In this document: positions 7,531 to 14,336 of the stretch, piece after piece
How positions within the stretch are numbered: the first letter of the stretch is position 1
How the letters are laid out: each line of letters opens with the position of its first letter
NCBI GenBank assembly: GCA_012800565.1
Contig: JAAZIZ010000301.1
Coordinates: 1-18,446, forward strand
Length of the DNA: 18,446 nt
Source: Lentisphaerota bacterium
Lineage (GTDB): Bacteria > Verrucomicrobiota > Lentisphaeria > Oligosphaerales > Oligosphaeraceae
Direction: 5' to 3'
Notes under the pieces: model-generated
What the model was told of the DNA's origin: nothing
What the model saw: only the letters and a program-made list of their open reading frames with translations
The model's database searches: none
Program-made: the position numbers and the translations under genes

Positions 7531-7571
7531 TTGATTCATTAGAAATATAAATCAATTTATCCGGAATGCAA
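7531..7571 (-). promoter_or_regulatory. Promoter of PLP-CTERM copy B with overlapping inverted repeat
   Basis: On the minus strand TTGCAT (7571-7566), a 16-bp spacer and TATATT (7549-7544) make a reasonable sigma70-type promoter, with transcription starting near 7537, about 60 nt before the GTG. The inverted repeat TTGATT/AATCAA (7531-7555) straddles the -10 and start, the position expected of a repressor site. The layout is duplicated upstream of copy A. Confidence 0.45.
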
Positions 7572-7606
7572 ATCAAAATCAAAAAAAACAATCTTTTTTC
7601 CGTCGC

Positions 7607-7622
7607 CAAAACGGCCGTTTTG
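7607..7622. other. Perfect 16-bp palindrome downstream of trmL
   Basis: CAAAACGG/CCGTTTTG is a perfect palindrome starting 13 nt beyond the trmL stop on the minus strand; an A6...T8 stretch follows at about 7581-7600. It could be part of an intrinsic terminator for trmL or a protein-binding site. Confidence 0.4.
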
Positions 7623-7634
7623 AAGCATAAAAAA

Positions 7635-8102
7635 TCATTTATTAAATTGGCATTGCCTGAGTCCTTCGTAGAGCACAATCGCCACTGCGTTGGCCAGGTT
7701 ATGGCTGCGGGCGTGCTGGCCAGGCATGGGTATGGTAAAGAGCTGGTTTTCGTAACGCTGATAGAAATCTGCGGGCAGGCCATGCCCTTCATTTCCGAAC
7801 ACCATCCAGTCCCCGGGCTGGAACTGCAGCTGATAGATGCTGCGGCTGGTCTTGGTGCTGCAGAAAAGCATACGTCCCGGCTGTGCTTGTTGCAGGAAGT
7901 CTGCCCAGCTGTCATACACCATCCAGTTCAGATACGGCCAGTAATCCAGTCCAGCCCGGCGGAGGTGCGCCTCATCCAGCTGGAATCCCAGCGGTCGAAT
8001 CAGATGCAGCCTGGCATCGGTACAGACGCAAAGGCGCCCGATAGTTCCGGTATTCTGGGGGATTTCCGGTGCGACCAGCACGATATTGAAGCACATGGCC
8101 AT
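7635..8102 (-). CDS. trmL: tRNA (cytidine(34)-2'-O)-methyltransferase TrmL
   Basis: TrmL transfers a methyl group from S-adenosylmethionine to the 2'-O of the wobble nucleotide of tRNA(Leu) isoacceptors. The 155-residue protein is a minimal SPOUT enzyme. It begins FNIVLVAPEIPQNTGTIGRLC (about 5-25), the family N-terminus with the catalytic-region NTG and Arg23. Motif 2 is FGNEGHGLP (102-110), and motif 3, which forms the trefoil knot, is IPMPGQHARSHNLANAVAIV (124-143). The length is standard. Translation could start at 8102 or at the Met two codons later; neither has a strong ribosome-binding site. It begins 44 nt after degP on the same strand, with a small CGGGC/GCCCG hairpin in the gap, and may be co-transcribed with it. 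Confidence 0.93.
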   Translation of the reverse strand: MAMCFNIVLVAPEIPQNTGTIGRLCVCTDARLHLIRPLGFQLDEAHLRRAGLDYWPYLNWMVYDSWADFLQQAQPGRMLFCSTKTSRSIYQLQFQPGDWMVFGNEGHGLPADFYQRYENQLFTIPMPGQHARSHNLANAVAIVLYEGLRQCQFNK

Positions 8103-8146
8103 CGGACAAGCAATTATCTTTCCGGGCGTCTGCCCGCTGGCAGTAC

Positions 8147-9652
8147 CTATTTGCTCTCGTTGACTGGTACCGGCATGAAAAAGCGGTAGCTGCTGCTTTG
8201 ATTCCTGCTGCTGCGCTCAACATACAGCATCACCGTATTGTTCCTGGTATGTTCCAAGGCCTCAGCGAACTCGGTGACTGACTTCACCGGTATGCGGTTC
8301 ACTTCCAGAATCACATCACCAGCCCGGATGCCGCCGCTTTCGCCTTCAGTTGCTTCGGCCACAGCGCCATTCGGCAGCACCTCCTGCACCACCACGCGGC
8401 CTTCCACGGCCCGCAGGCGCATCCCGAGCTGGTTGAGAATTCCACCTGGACGATCGAAGTTCCGGTTGCCGCTCGCGGCCAAATCATTGCCCCGCTGCCC
8501 GGCAATCACGGTAAAGGTCAAGTCTTTTCCATCCCGCTTGACCACCAGATCGATTTTGTCGCCAGGCTGGTACTTGGTGACCGCCAGCAGCAAATCATGC
8601 GGAGAAAAAACCGGTTGCCCGCCGACTTTCTGAATCACATCGCCGTTTTTAAGACCGGCTTTCTCAGCTGCTTCGCCGGCAATGACCTCGCTGACCAATA
8701 CGCCGGAATCGGCTTCGAACTGCTTGCCTATTTCAGGAGTAAGCTCCTGCATGGCAATGCCTATGAAAGGCCTGACCACTTCGCCATTCTTGACCAGGCT
8801 GTCGGTGACCTGCCGGACCAGATTGCTGGCAATGGCAAAGCCCAGACCGATGCTGCCGCGGGACATTCCACCGGTATAAATGAATTGATTGATGCCGATA
8901 ATCTGCCCGCTGATATTCAACAACGGACCGCCGCTGTTGCCGGGATTGATCGAGGCATCGGTCTGGATGTAATTCTCGTAGGTGCTCATGCCAGTATCAT
9001 AGCGGCCTTTCTGGCTTACGCAGCCGATAGTGACGGAATAGTCGAAATTAAAGGGAGCGCCGATGGCAATGGTCCATTGCCCGACCCGAAGCTGATCCGA
9101 ATCGGCAAATTCCAGGAATGGGAAATCTTTTTTCTTGCCGCCGCCGAGTTGCAATACTGCCAGGTCGGTCTCCTTGTCGATACCGACCACCTTGACTGCA
9201 TCCTGGTCTTTCTCGTTGTCATAGACTGTTCCGTCAGAAGTCTTCACTTCCAGGAAGGCATGGTTGTCGATCACGTGGTAATTGGTCACCAGATAGCCCT
9301 CGGCTGAAAAGAGCACGCCGCTGCCTTTGCCGGCTGGAACCGGCTTGCGACGCCCACCGCGGGGACCATCTTGTTTCCCCCACTGGTCCCGAAAGCGGGG
9401 GATACCGAAGAACCGATAGAATTCTTCGGGCATATCCTGCATGGCTGGAGCTTCGGGAGCAGTCTGTTTGTTGGTAATCACCACCACTGCCGGCTTGGCA
9501 TGATTGACAACCTCGGAAAAGGCGTTCTCCACCTGCTGAGCTACTTGCAAAGATGCGGCATTGATGGGGGGCTGAGCCGACACCTGCAAGGGAAAGTAGA
9601 AAAATGCTAAAACGGCAAAATACAATACCATAATTCTGTGTCCGGTAGTCAT
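8147..9652 (-). CDS. degP: Periplasmic serine protease Do/HtrA (DegP family) with two PDZ domains
   Basis: HtrA/Do proteases degrade or refold misfolded envelope proteins in the periplasm. The 501-residue precursor has a signal peptide (hydrophobic 7-22, cleavage probably after VSA at 24-26). The trypsin-like domain carries the triad His126 (LVTNYHVID), Asp163 (ETDLAVLQL) and Ser240 (INPGNSGGPLL). A Gln/Pro/Arg-rich loop (about 62-108) corresponds to the LA loop. PDZ1 begins near residue 300 (GVLVSEVIAGEAAEKAGLKN) and PDZ2 near 410 (GGIRAGDVILEVNRIPV). This is the standard DegP/DegQ plan and length. The ATG follows an AGGAGA ribosome-binding site. The upstream region may hold an envelope-stress-type promoter. 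Choice between DegP and DegQ is not possible from sequence alone. Confidence 0.94.
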   Translation of the reverse strand: MTTGHRIMVLYFAVLAFFYFPLQVSAQPPINAASLQVAQQVENAFSEVVNHAKPAVVVITNKQTAPEAPAMQDMPEEFYRFFGIPRFRDQWGKQDGPRGGRRKPVPAGKGSGVLFSAEGYLVTNYHVIDNHAFLEVKTSDGTVYDNEKDQDAVKVVGIDKETDLAVLQLGGGKKKDFPFLEFADSDQLRVGQWTIAIGAPFNFDYSVTIGCVSQKGRYDTGMSTYENYIQTDASINPGNSGGPLLNISGQIIGINQFIYTGGMSRGSIGLGFAIASNLVRQVTDSLVKNGEVVRPFIGIAMQELTPEIGKQFEADSGVLVSEVIAGEAAEKAGLKNGDVIQKVGGQPVFSPHDLLLAVTKYQPGDKIDLVVKRDGKDLTFTVIAGQRGNDLAASGNRNFDRPGGILNQLGMRLRAVEGRVVVQEVLPNGAVAEATEGESGGIRAGDVILEVNRIPVKSVTEFAEALEHTRNNTVMLYVERSSRNQSSSYRFFMPVPVNESK

Positions 9653-9716
9653 TATCTTCTCCTGTATTTGTTTGCTTTGAAATACTGCCCAGTTCGGGCT
9701 CGTCAGGTAATAGTTT

Positions 9717-9744
9717 TAAGACCAAAAGCTGCGGGCTTGGTTCC
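9717..9744 (-). promoter_or_regulatory. Possible ECF sigma (sigmaE-like) promoter of degP
   Basis: On the minus strand GGAACCA (9744-9738), 16 bp, TCTTA (9721-9717) lies about 65 nt before the degP start. It resembles the enterobacterial sigmaE consensus GGAACTT-N15/16-TCnnA, and degP is a classical sigmaE target. The resemblance is partial and the phylum's ECF promoters are not known to me. Confidence 0.25.
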
Positions 9745-9894
9745 AAATTTTACGCGGCTGGCAGCCTTTCTGCTTTCGTCTTGTGACGACAGCTGCACTG
9801 CGTCTGAGCCAACAGGAGAGGGTGAGAAGATCAGCCAGTATCACGAGTCTGGCAATAAACGACTTTTGGAAGTATGTTGAGGGTAAATTTCAAT

Positions 9895-9951
9895 TTGACA
9901 AAAGAATTCTTGGAACGTATAGTTATGGCATAAAATCAGAACGGTCGTTCA
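9895..9951 (+). promoter_or_regulatory. Sigma70-type promoter and operator-like palindrome before the DUF4838 gene
   Basis: TTGACA (9895-9900) and TATAGT (9919-9924) are separated by 18 bp, giving a transcription start near 9931 and an approximately 88-nt leader. The inverted repeat GAACG-GT-CGTTC (9940-9951) lies just downstream of the start, where a LacI- or GntR-type repressor could block transcription. The rest of the 366-bp degP-DUF4838 gap (9653-10018) shows no gene. Confidence 0.55.
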
Positions 9952-10018
9952 TTAATGATGGACAATTGTTTGCGATAGTTGATTAATGATTTGGTAGTAA
10001 CACCATCAAGGTGGCAGC

Positions 10019-11962
10019 ATGAAAATTACCGCTCGCAATTTTCCGCGTGTAATCATCAAAAACGGGGATAATGAAAACCTCGAAGTCATGGAATTCGCCT
10101 GCGCTGAAATAATCAAATATGGGCGGCTAATGTTCGGGCACCCCTTGGATTTCAGTGACAAATGCTTTTTTTCGTTAGCCGTGGATTCAACCTGCTTTGC
10201 TGAGCCAGGAACCGAGACTTACTCGATTGACATAGATAAATACGCGATATGCATAACCGGAGGCAGCGCCGCCGCAGTGTTGTATGGGATATACGGTTTT
10301 TTAAGAAGATTCTGCGGAGTGTGTTTTGCGGCTCCGGGGGCCAGCGGCGAATACGTGCCACACTTGGAACAGCTTGATTTGTCTGTTGGGAAAATAATTC
10401 AAAAGCCTTTGCTGGAATACCGCGGAATGCAATTTTTGCACCGCTACGACTGGGAAAAGATGATTGCTGCAATTGACTGGATGGCCAAGAATGGCTTTAA
10501 CTACATCATGTACAGCACGCTGGCAAAGAGTTCGGCTGCCGACTTGAGAACGGTTGATCCGGCAACTGGCGCAGTCAGGGATATTTCGAGAAACCGTTAC
10601 GATGACGATCAGTTTCGCCGTATCTTGCTTCCGGAGATAAGCAAACGCGGTCTGAAGCTGGATTTCAACCACCATAACATACGCTCGGTTTGGCTGCCGC
10701 CGGCCAAATATTTTAAGGCGCACCCACAATGGTATTCATTGCTCAATGGCGTTCGCAGAAGCGATGCGCCGCAATTGGGCATCTGCACAAGCAATCCAGA
10801 AGCCGTTGCTGAAATAATAAAAAACATCAAGGAATTTTTAAGTAACAATCCGGAGGTTAAGATAATCGGCCTCGTCCCCGAGGATGGCTTTGGTGGCACC
10901 TGCGAATGCGACGAATGCCGAAAACTGGACTATCCGGGGGACAAGGTGCCGGAAAAGTTCGATCACCGCAGTGCCGAAGGCGAAAACCAGGTGCTTATCA
11001 ACCGCTATTTTCTGCTTTTGAATCAAGTCGCCGAAGCCCTCCAAATGGAATATCCCGACCTGCGCATCGGGGCGCTTAGTTATGTTGACATGCAATGGCC
11101 TCCGCGGCACTTGAAATTGCACCAGAACATTCTCCCCGCGCTGGCAATCTACTGGCGCTGCGGGGTGCACAAAATCACCGAACTTGGCCCTTGTGAACGT
11201 AATAACTTTTTTTTCGATCTGATAAAACAATGGAAAAAAACAGACTCTCAATCCCTGATTTTATATGAATATTACATGGGGATGAACGCCCAGAATTCCC
11301 TTCCCTATCCCATGGGAAAGCTGATTATGGAAGAATGGAAAACGCTTTCCGCCTGGGGCGTACAGGGCGCCACAATCCAGAGCAACCCTCTCAACTATAG
11401 AGTATATGGTCTTAACTATCTGGCATTTGCCGCAGCAGCCTGGAATTCTGAAACTGACTATGAGGCCGTGCGCACATATTGGCTAAAAGGAATGTTTGGT
11501 AACGCGGCAGACTGCCTGCGACCAATTTTTACTGCTTTGGATCAGGCAGCAGAAAAAATAGCAGGCGGCACTGAGCATATCAGCTTAAAGTATCCCAAAA
11601 CGGCACAGGCACATTTATTGCCCGATGCACGCAACATTGTCTACTTCATGGATGAGTTAACTGATGTTTTTATTGAGTCCTGTATCGCCCGGGCTGAAAA
11701 AGCCTGCCTCAATGAACGAGAGCGCAAACAGGTAAAGGAGTTTGCGGCAGTAGTCCAATACTGGAAACTTGCCGCCGTCTATTTCCGCCTCTATGACAGG
11801 CTGCGAAGCGGAGAATATGCGGCCGACTCGCAAGAAGCCGCGCTAAATAAACTCCGTGAATGTTTTGCTGCAATGGAAGCCTGCCGCCTTAGCATTGAGA
11901 ATACCGGATGGGCCAGAATATCACGCCCAATTGAGTTCCCAAAAACATTTCGCTTTGAATGA
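10019..11962 (+). CDS. DUF4838 protein with alpha-glucuronidase/GH20-like N-terminal domain
   Basis: The 647-residue protein matches the DUF4838 family, found in polysaccharide-degrading Bacteroidetes and PVC bacteria. Residues 1-130 look like the alpha-beta N-terminal domain of GH67/GH20 enzymes, ending in AAVLYGIYGFLRRFCGVCFAAPG, the typical 'ILYGVYxFLE' block. The body from about 140 (EYRGMQFLHRYDWEKM) to 500 is probably a TIM barrel, with the family block IIGLVPEDGFGGTCECDECR (about 283-302) holding Cys295, Cys297 and Cys300. No signal peptide is visible, so the protein appears cytoplasmic. A catalytic activity has not been established for the family to my knowledge; a glycoside hydrolase acting on imported oligosaccharides is the reasonable inference. 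AAGGTGG lies 4-5 nt before the ATG. It is transcribed convergently with the peptidase gene. Confidence 0.85.
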   Translation: MKITARNFPRVIIKNGDNENLEVMEFACAEIIKYGRLMFGHPLDFSDKCFFSLAVDSTCFAEPGTETYSIDIDKYAICITGGSAAAVLYGIYGFLRRFCGVCFAAPGASGEYVPHLEQLDLSVGKIIQKPLLEYRGMQFLHRYDWEKMIAAIDWMAKNGFNYIMYSTLAKSSAADLRTVDPATGAVRDISRNRYDDDQFRRILLPEISKRGLKLDFNHHNIRSVWLPPAKYFKAHPQWYSLLNGVRRSDAPQLGICTSNPEAVAEIIKNIKEFLSNNPEVKIIGLVPEDGFGGTCECDECRKLDYPGDKVPEKFDHRSAEGENQVLINRYFLLLNQVAEALQMEYPDLRIGALSYVDMQWPPRHLKLHQNILPALAIYWRCGVHKITELGPCERNNFFFDLIKQWKKTDSQSLILYEYYMGMNAQNSLPYPMGKLIMEEWKTLSAWGVQGATIQSNPLNYRVYGLNYLAFAAAAWNSETDYEAVRTYWLKGMFGNAADCLRPIFTALDQAAEKIAGGTEHISLKYPKTAQAHLLPDARNIVYFMDELTDVFIESCIARAEKACLNERERKQVKEFAAVVQYWKLAAVYFRLYDRLRSGEYAADSQEAALNKLRECFAAMEACRLSIENTGWARISRPIEFPKTFRFE

Positions 11963-12029
11963 CTCATTAGGAATCGTTCAAAAATTAAATTTACATTTCC
12001 GGTTTCTTTTGGCTGGTTTTTCGCGGAAT

Positions 12030-13826
12030 TTAGTTTTCCACTTTTACCAGGCGTAAATATCCGTAACTTTCCAGGTAGCGCAACGTATCAAGCAAGGCGG
12101 CAAGCTTCCGATCCCCCCAACGTTTGGGGATAACCGCTTCGCACATCCTGACGGTCTCAAGCAGCGTCCTCCGCCCATCGCAGAGTGCGTATTGAAGCGG
12201 GACGATGCGGAAGTCGTCAAAGTAGCGCTTTTCCGGATAGGGGATCCGTGCCAGCGACCACGGCGTCCCAGGTTCCAGGCGGATGACAATGAGTTCTGCC
12301 GCCTCGCGCTCCAAGTCAGTTCCCGGAATGATTTCAGCACCCGGCAGGCGAAATGGTGCGACAGCATCTTCCGGGGCCTGGGCGTCAATGATGCCGGGCT
12401 CCCAGCGCTGCAGCGATGCCAGTTCCGCTGCAGCAAAATCGCATTTGACTTTACGGACAAACGGTGTGTCGCTGCTGTTCCCCAGTGGTTTGACGGCCAG
12501 TGCGGCCAGGTTCGGCAACAGGGACTTGAAATCTCCGGCTTCCGCAGTCAGCAAAAACGCCGTATATGCCGCAACCAGCCTGATGACCGTTCCGGCCATC
12601 TCCCAATCGACGTTGCTGAATATCGGGTCACTTGTGTGATGGTGCTCACCCACTTCGGTATACATCCAGTTGGTCGGCACGCCAAGCATCGGGTCGCCTC
12701 CAAAAGTATCATCGGAAAGTGTGCCTGGTCCCGGACTCCAGCGCAGGTCCGGCATCACTTCACGCAGGAGTTCCTCAAGCAGAAGATCGCCGAAAAACGG
12801 CAGGCACAGGGGGCTTAGCCGCCAGTGCATCGGATATCCCAATTCCCGGTACATGGGTGTAGCCAGCGTGTCCAGGTTGATGGCAGCCTTCAGCCGGCGG
12901 GGGCGTTGCACCAGGTATTCGGCAAAGCCATAATGCTCCATGGAAAACAGCACGCGCAGGCTCTTGCGCAGCCGGATGCCGGATGCTTTCACCATGCGTC
13001 CGATTTCAATGCAGGCAGCGACACCGGACGCATCGTCGGAGAGGAACGGTTCGTACATATGAGCGAAAAGGCCGAATTCCTCTTTGCTTTCACCTGGAAG
13101 CAGGGCAGTGACGGTGTATATCTTTCCATCATAGTGGCGGGTGTTCATTACACCGTGCAGAATGACCTTTTCGCTGCGGTCGAGGCAGGCTTTCAAAGCC
13201 AGTGCCCGGCGTGAGCTGACCATAAAAATCGGCAGACGCGGCTCTCCTTTCAAATAATACCAGCCCCAGGTGCCTGGGCCGTTCATCCAGCGCGTTGCAT
13301 CTGGGTTGCGGTTGCCCTGCCGCAAATCAGTGGCCACAATGCCGAGTGCTCCGGCTCTGGCGAGCGGCTGATTGATGTTGCTAACAGGTAATTCATCGCA
13401 GAGCACCCATTTACCGCAGGCATTTTCCGGATGTTCCGGATCATAGGCAACCAGCTCGCCTGTACTTCCGGCGGGTGGCGTCGCGCCGCACCAGGTGGCA
13501 GCAGCCAGCATGGTCTCCGCAGTGTCGGCAATGCGCCGTTCGTTTTCCGGCCATTCGGAAACGACATCAAGGTATGAGCGTGCAGTCAGGTCCCAGGCTT
13601 CGGGCATGATAGCGTCGCAAGCTGAAGTCACGCCATCGGCAGCCAGCTCAATGCGTTCGACGGAACTGAAGCCTGCCTCACGGAGCTGCTCCACGAGCCA
13701 AGCGGTGGACCGGTCGAAATCAGAGTGGCAGACGGATTTTTCCAGGCGGTTGAACTCCTCTGTTTCCCGGCGGAATCGCTGTTCCGAATAATTCTGAGAA
13801 AGGGAATCGAAAAGTTTCCTGAGCAT
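12030..13826 (-). CDS. M28-like zinc aminopeptidase with PA-type insert and winged-helix-like tail
   Basis: This 598-residue cytoplasmic protein (no signal peptide) has an M28 peptidase core at about 235-425. Likely zinc ligands and active-site residues are His256 (AHMYEP), Asp264/Asp265 (SDDASG), Glu297 (SMEHYG), Asp319 (NLDT) and the HHHTSDP block (395-401). Residues 110-230 resemble a protease-associated domain inserted before the core (KWVLCDELPV, AGALGIVATD, LPIFMVSSRR). The last 60 residues (CDGRRTLLETV ... LRYLESYGYLRL) read as a winged-helix module, as found in DUF4910-type aminopeptidases, its probable closest relatives. The usual Glu-Glu pair of M28 enzymes is Glu-His here. The ATG has AGGTAA upstream. 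Substrate unknown. It converges with the DUF4838 gene, 67 bp away with no clear terminator between. Confidence 0.8.
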   Translation of the reverse strand: MLRKLFDSLSQNYSEQRFRRETEEFNRLEKSVCHSDFDRSTAWLVEQLREAGFSSVERIELAADGVTSACDAIMPEAWDLTARSYLDVVSEWPENERRIADTAETMLAAATWCGATPPAGSTGELVAYDPEHPENACGKWVLCDELPVSNINQPLARAGALGIVATDLRQGNRNPDATRWMNGPGTWGWYYLKGEPRLPIFMVSSRRALALKACLDRSEKVILHGVMNTRHYDGKIYTVTALLPGESKEEFGLFAHMYEPFLSDDASGVAACIEIGRMVKASGIRLRKSLRVLFSMEHYGFAEYLVQRPRRLKAAINLDTLATPMYRELGYPMHWRLSPLCLPFFGDLLLEELLREVMPDLRWSPGPGTLSDDTFGGDPMLGVPTNWMYTEVGEHHHTSDPIFSNVDWEMAGTVIRLVAAYTAFLLTAEAGDFKSLLPNLAALAVKPLGNSSDTPFVRKVKCDFAAAELASLQRWEPGIIDAQAPEDAVAPFRLPGAEIIPGTDLEREAAELIVIRLEPGTPWSLARIPYPEKRYFDDFRIVPLQYALCDGRRTLLETVRMCEAVIPKRWGDRKLAALLDTLRYLESYGYLRLVKVEN

Positions 13827-13996
13827 TTTTTACCTGTTAGTTTTCAAGTTTGACGACGGTGGAGAACAACACAAGAAAGGGGCTGTCGGTTAACCTAATT
13901 TCTCTCGGCGACATTGCAAGCCTGCTTTCATACAGTTTAGCACTAGACCTCCTGGATTTTAACTGCATGTCTGTCTTGACGACAACCCTTTGCATT

Positions 13997-14195
13997 TACT
14001 ATGTGGCACGCTTACAGCGTGCGGCAATTTCGGGGGACGTTTACCCAGGGCGGCGCGGCCTTGCAGGCCGCTTGCCCTGGGCTGGTATGTTTTGCGCTTT
14101 CAGCGCTTTTGTCGCTTTGCGGCCAAGGCGACAGGCATGTTTCGTGCCTTCAGCGCTTTTGCCGCTTTGCGGCCAAGGCGACAGGCACTCTAAAT
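13997..14195. repeat. Structured repeat element: two hairpins plus a 50-bp tandem repeat
   Basis: In order: a hairpin GCACGC-TTACA-GCGTGC (14006-14022); a large palindrome 14044-14081 with outer arms CCCAGGGC/GCCCTGGG and inner arms GCGGCC/GGCCGC around TTGCA; then two copies of a 50-bp unit starting with CAGCGCTTTT at 14101 and 14151 (shared CGCTTTGCGGCCAAGGCG). It contains no convincing gene. The arrangement of a palindrome followed by a short GC-rich repeated sentence resembles dispersed intergenic repeats common in Bacteroidetes and PVC genomes; that comparison is from memory. The gap from the peptidase gene to thiM (13827-14336) holds nothing else recognisable. Confidence 0.7.
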
Positions 14196-14336
14196 GCTGC
14201 TTGCCGGGGCAGTGAATATCAATAAGTGACCGATTACGTTTTTCCTCCAGTACTTCAGGTTGCTGATTACCGTTGCAGTATTAAATTATGTGTCTCGCCG
14301 CCAGAATTTTACCGTTTGCCGAGGAATAAAATACTT

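Larger units (their letters stand above)
5876..7580. repeat. Tandem direct duplication of about 850 bp (copies 5876-6726 and 6727-7580)
   Basis: Two head-to-tail units each contain, in minus-strand order, an upstream AATGCAAATC / TTGAT region, a GTG-started gene, and a terminator with the same GGCTGCAGCAATACAACA loop. Corresponding points are offset by 847 bp at the gene ends, 850 bp at the starts and 854 bp in the upstream regions, the differences being small indels. The 5' and 3' ends of the genes are nearly identical, the middles have drifted. The duplication is therefore not recent. Confidence 0.9.

Noticed and set aside
6678..7580. CRISPR array or integron-like repeats in the duplicated region
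   Set aside because: There are only two copies, each of gene size, with no short regularly spaced repeats.
8597..9307. 236-codon plus-strand open frame opposite degP
   Set aside because: Antisense shadow of a complete HtrA protease with intact catalytic triad.
13850..14215. Plus-strand open frames over the repeat region before thiM
   Set aside because: They are translations of the hairpins and 50-bp repeat (the same peptide phrase recurs), without ribosome-binding site or family similarity.
14226..14336. N-terminal extension of thiM from the first ATG
   Set aside because: The 37 extra residues do not resemble any ThiM and the later ATG with GAGGAAT gives the normal family length.
14190..14336. 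TPP riboswitch upstream of thiM
   Set aside because: None of the conserved aptamer blocks (CUGAGA, ACCUGAUCUGG-like) was found.
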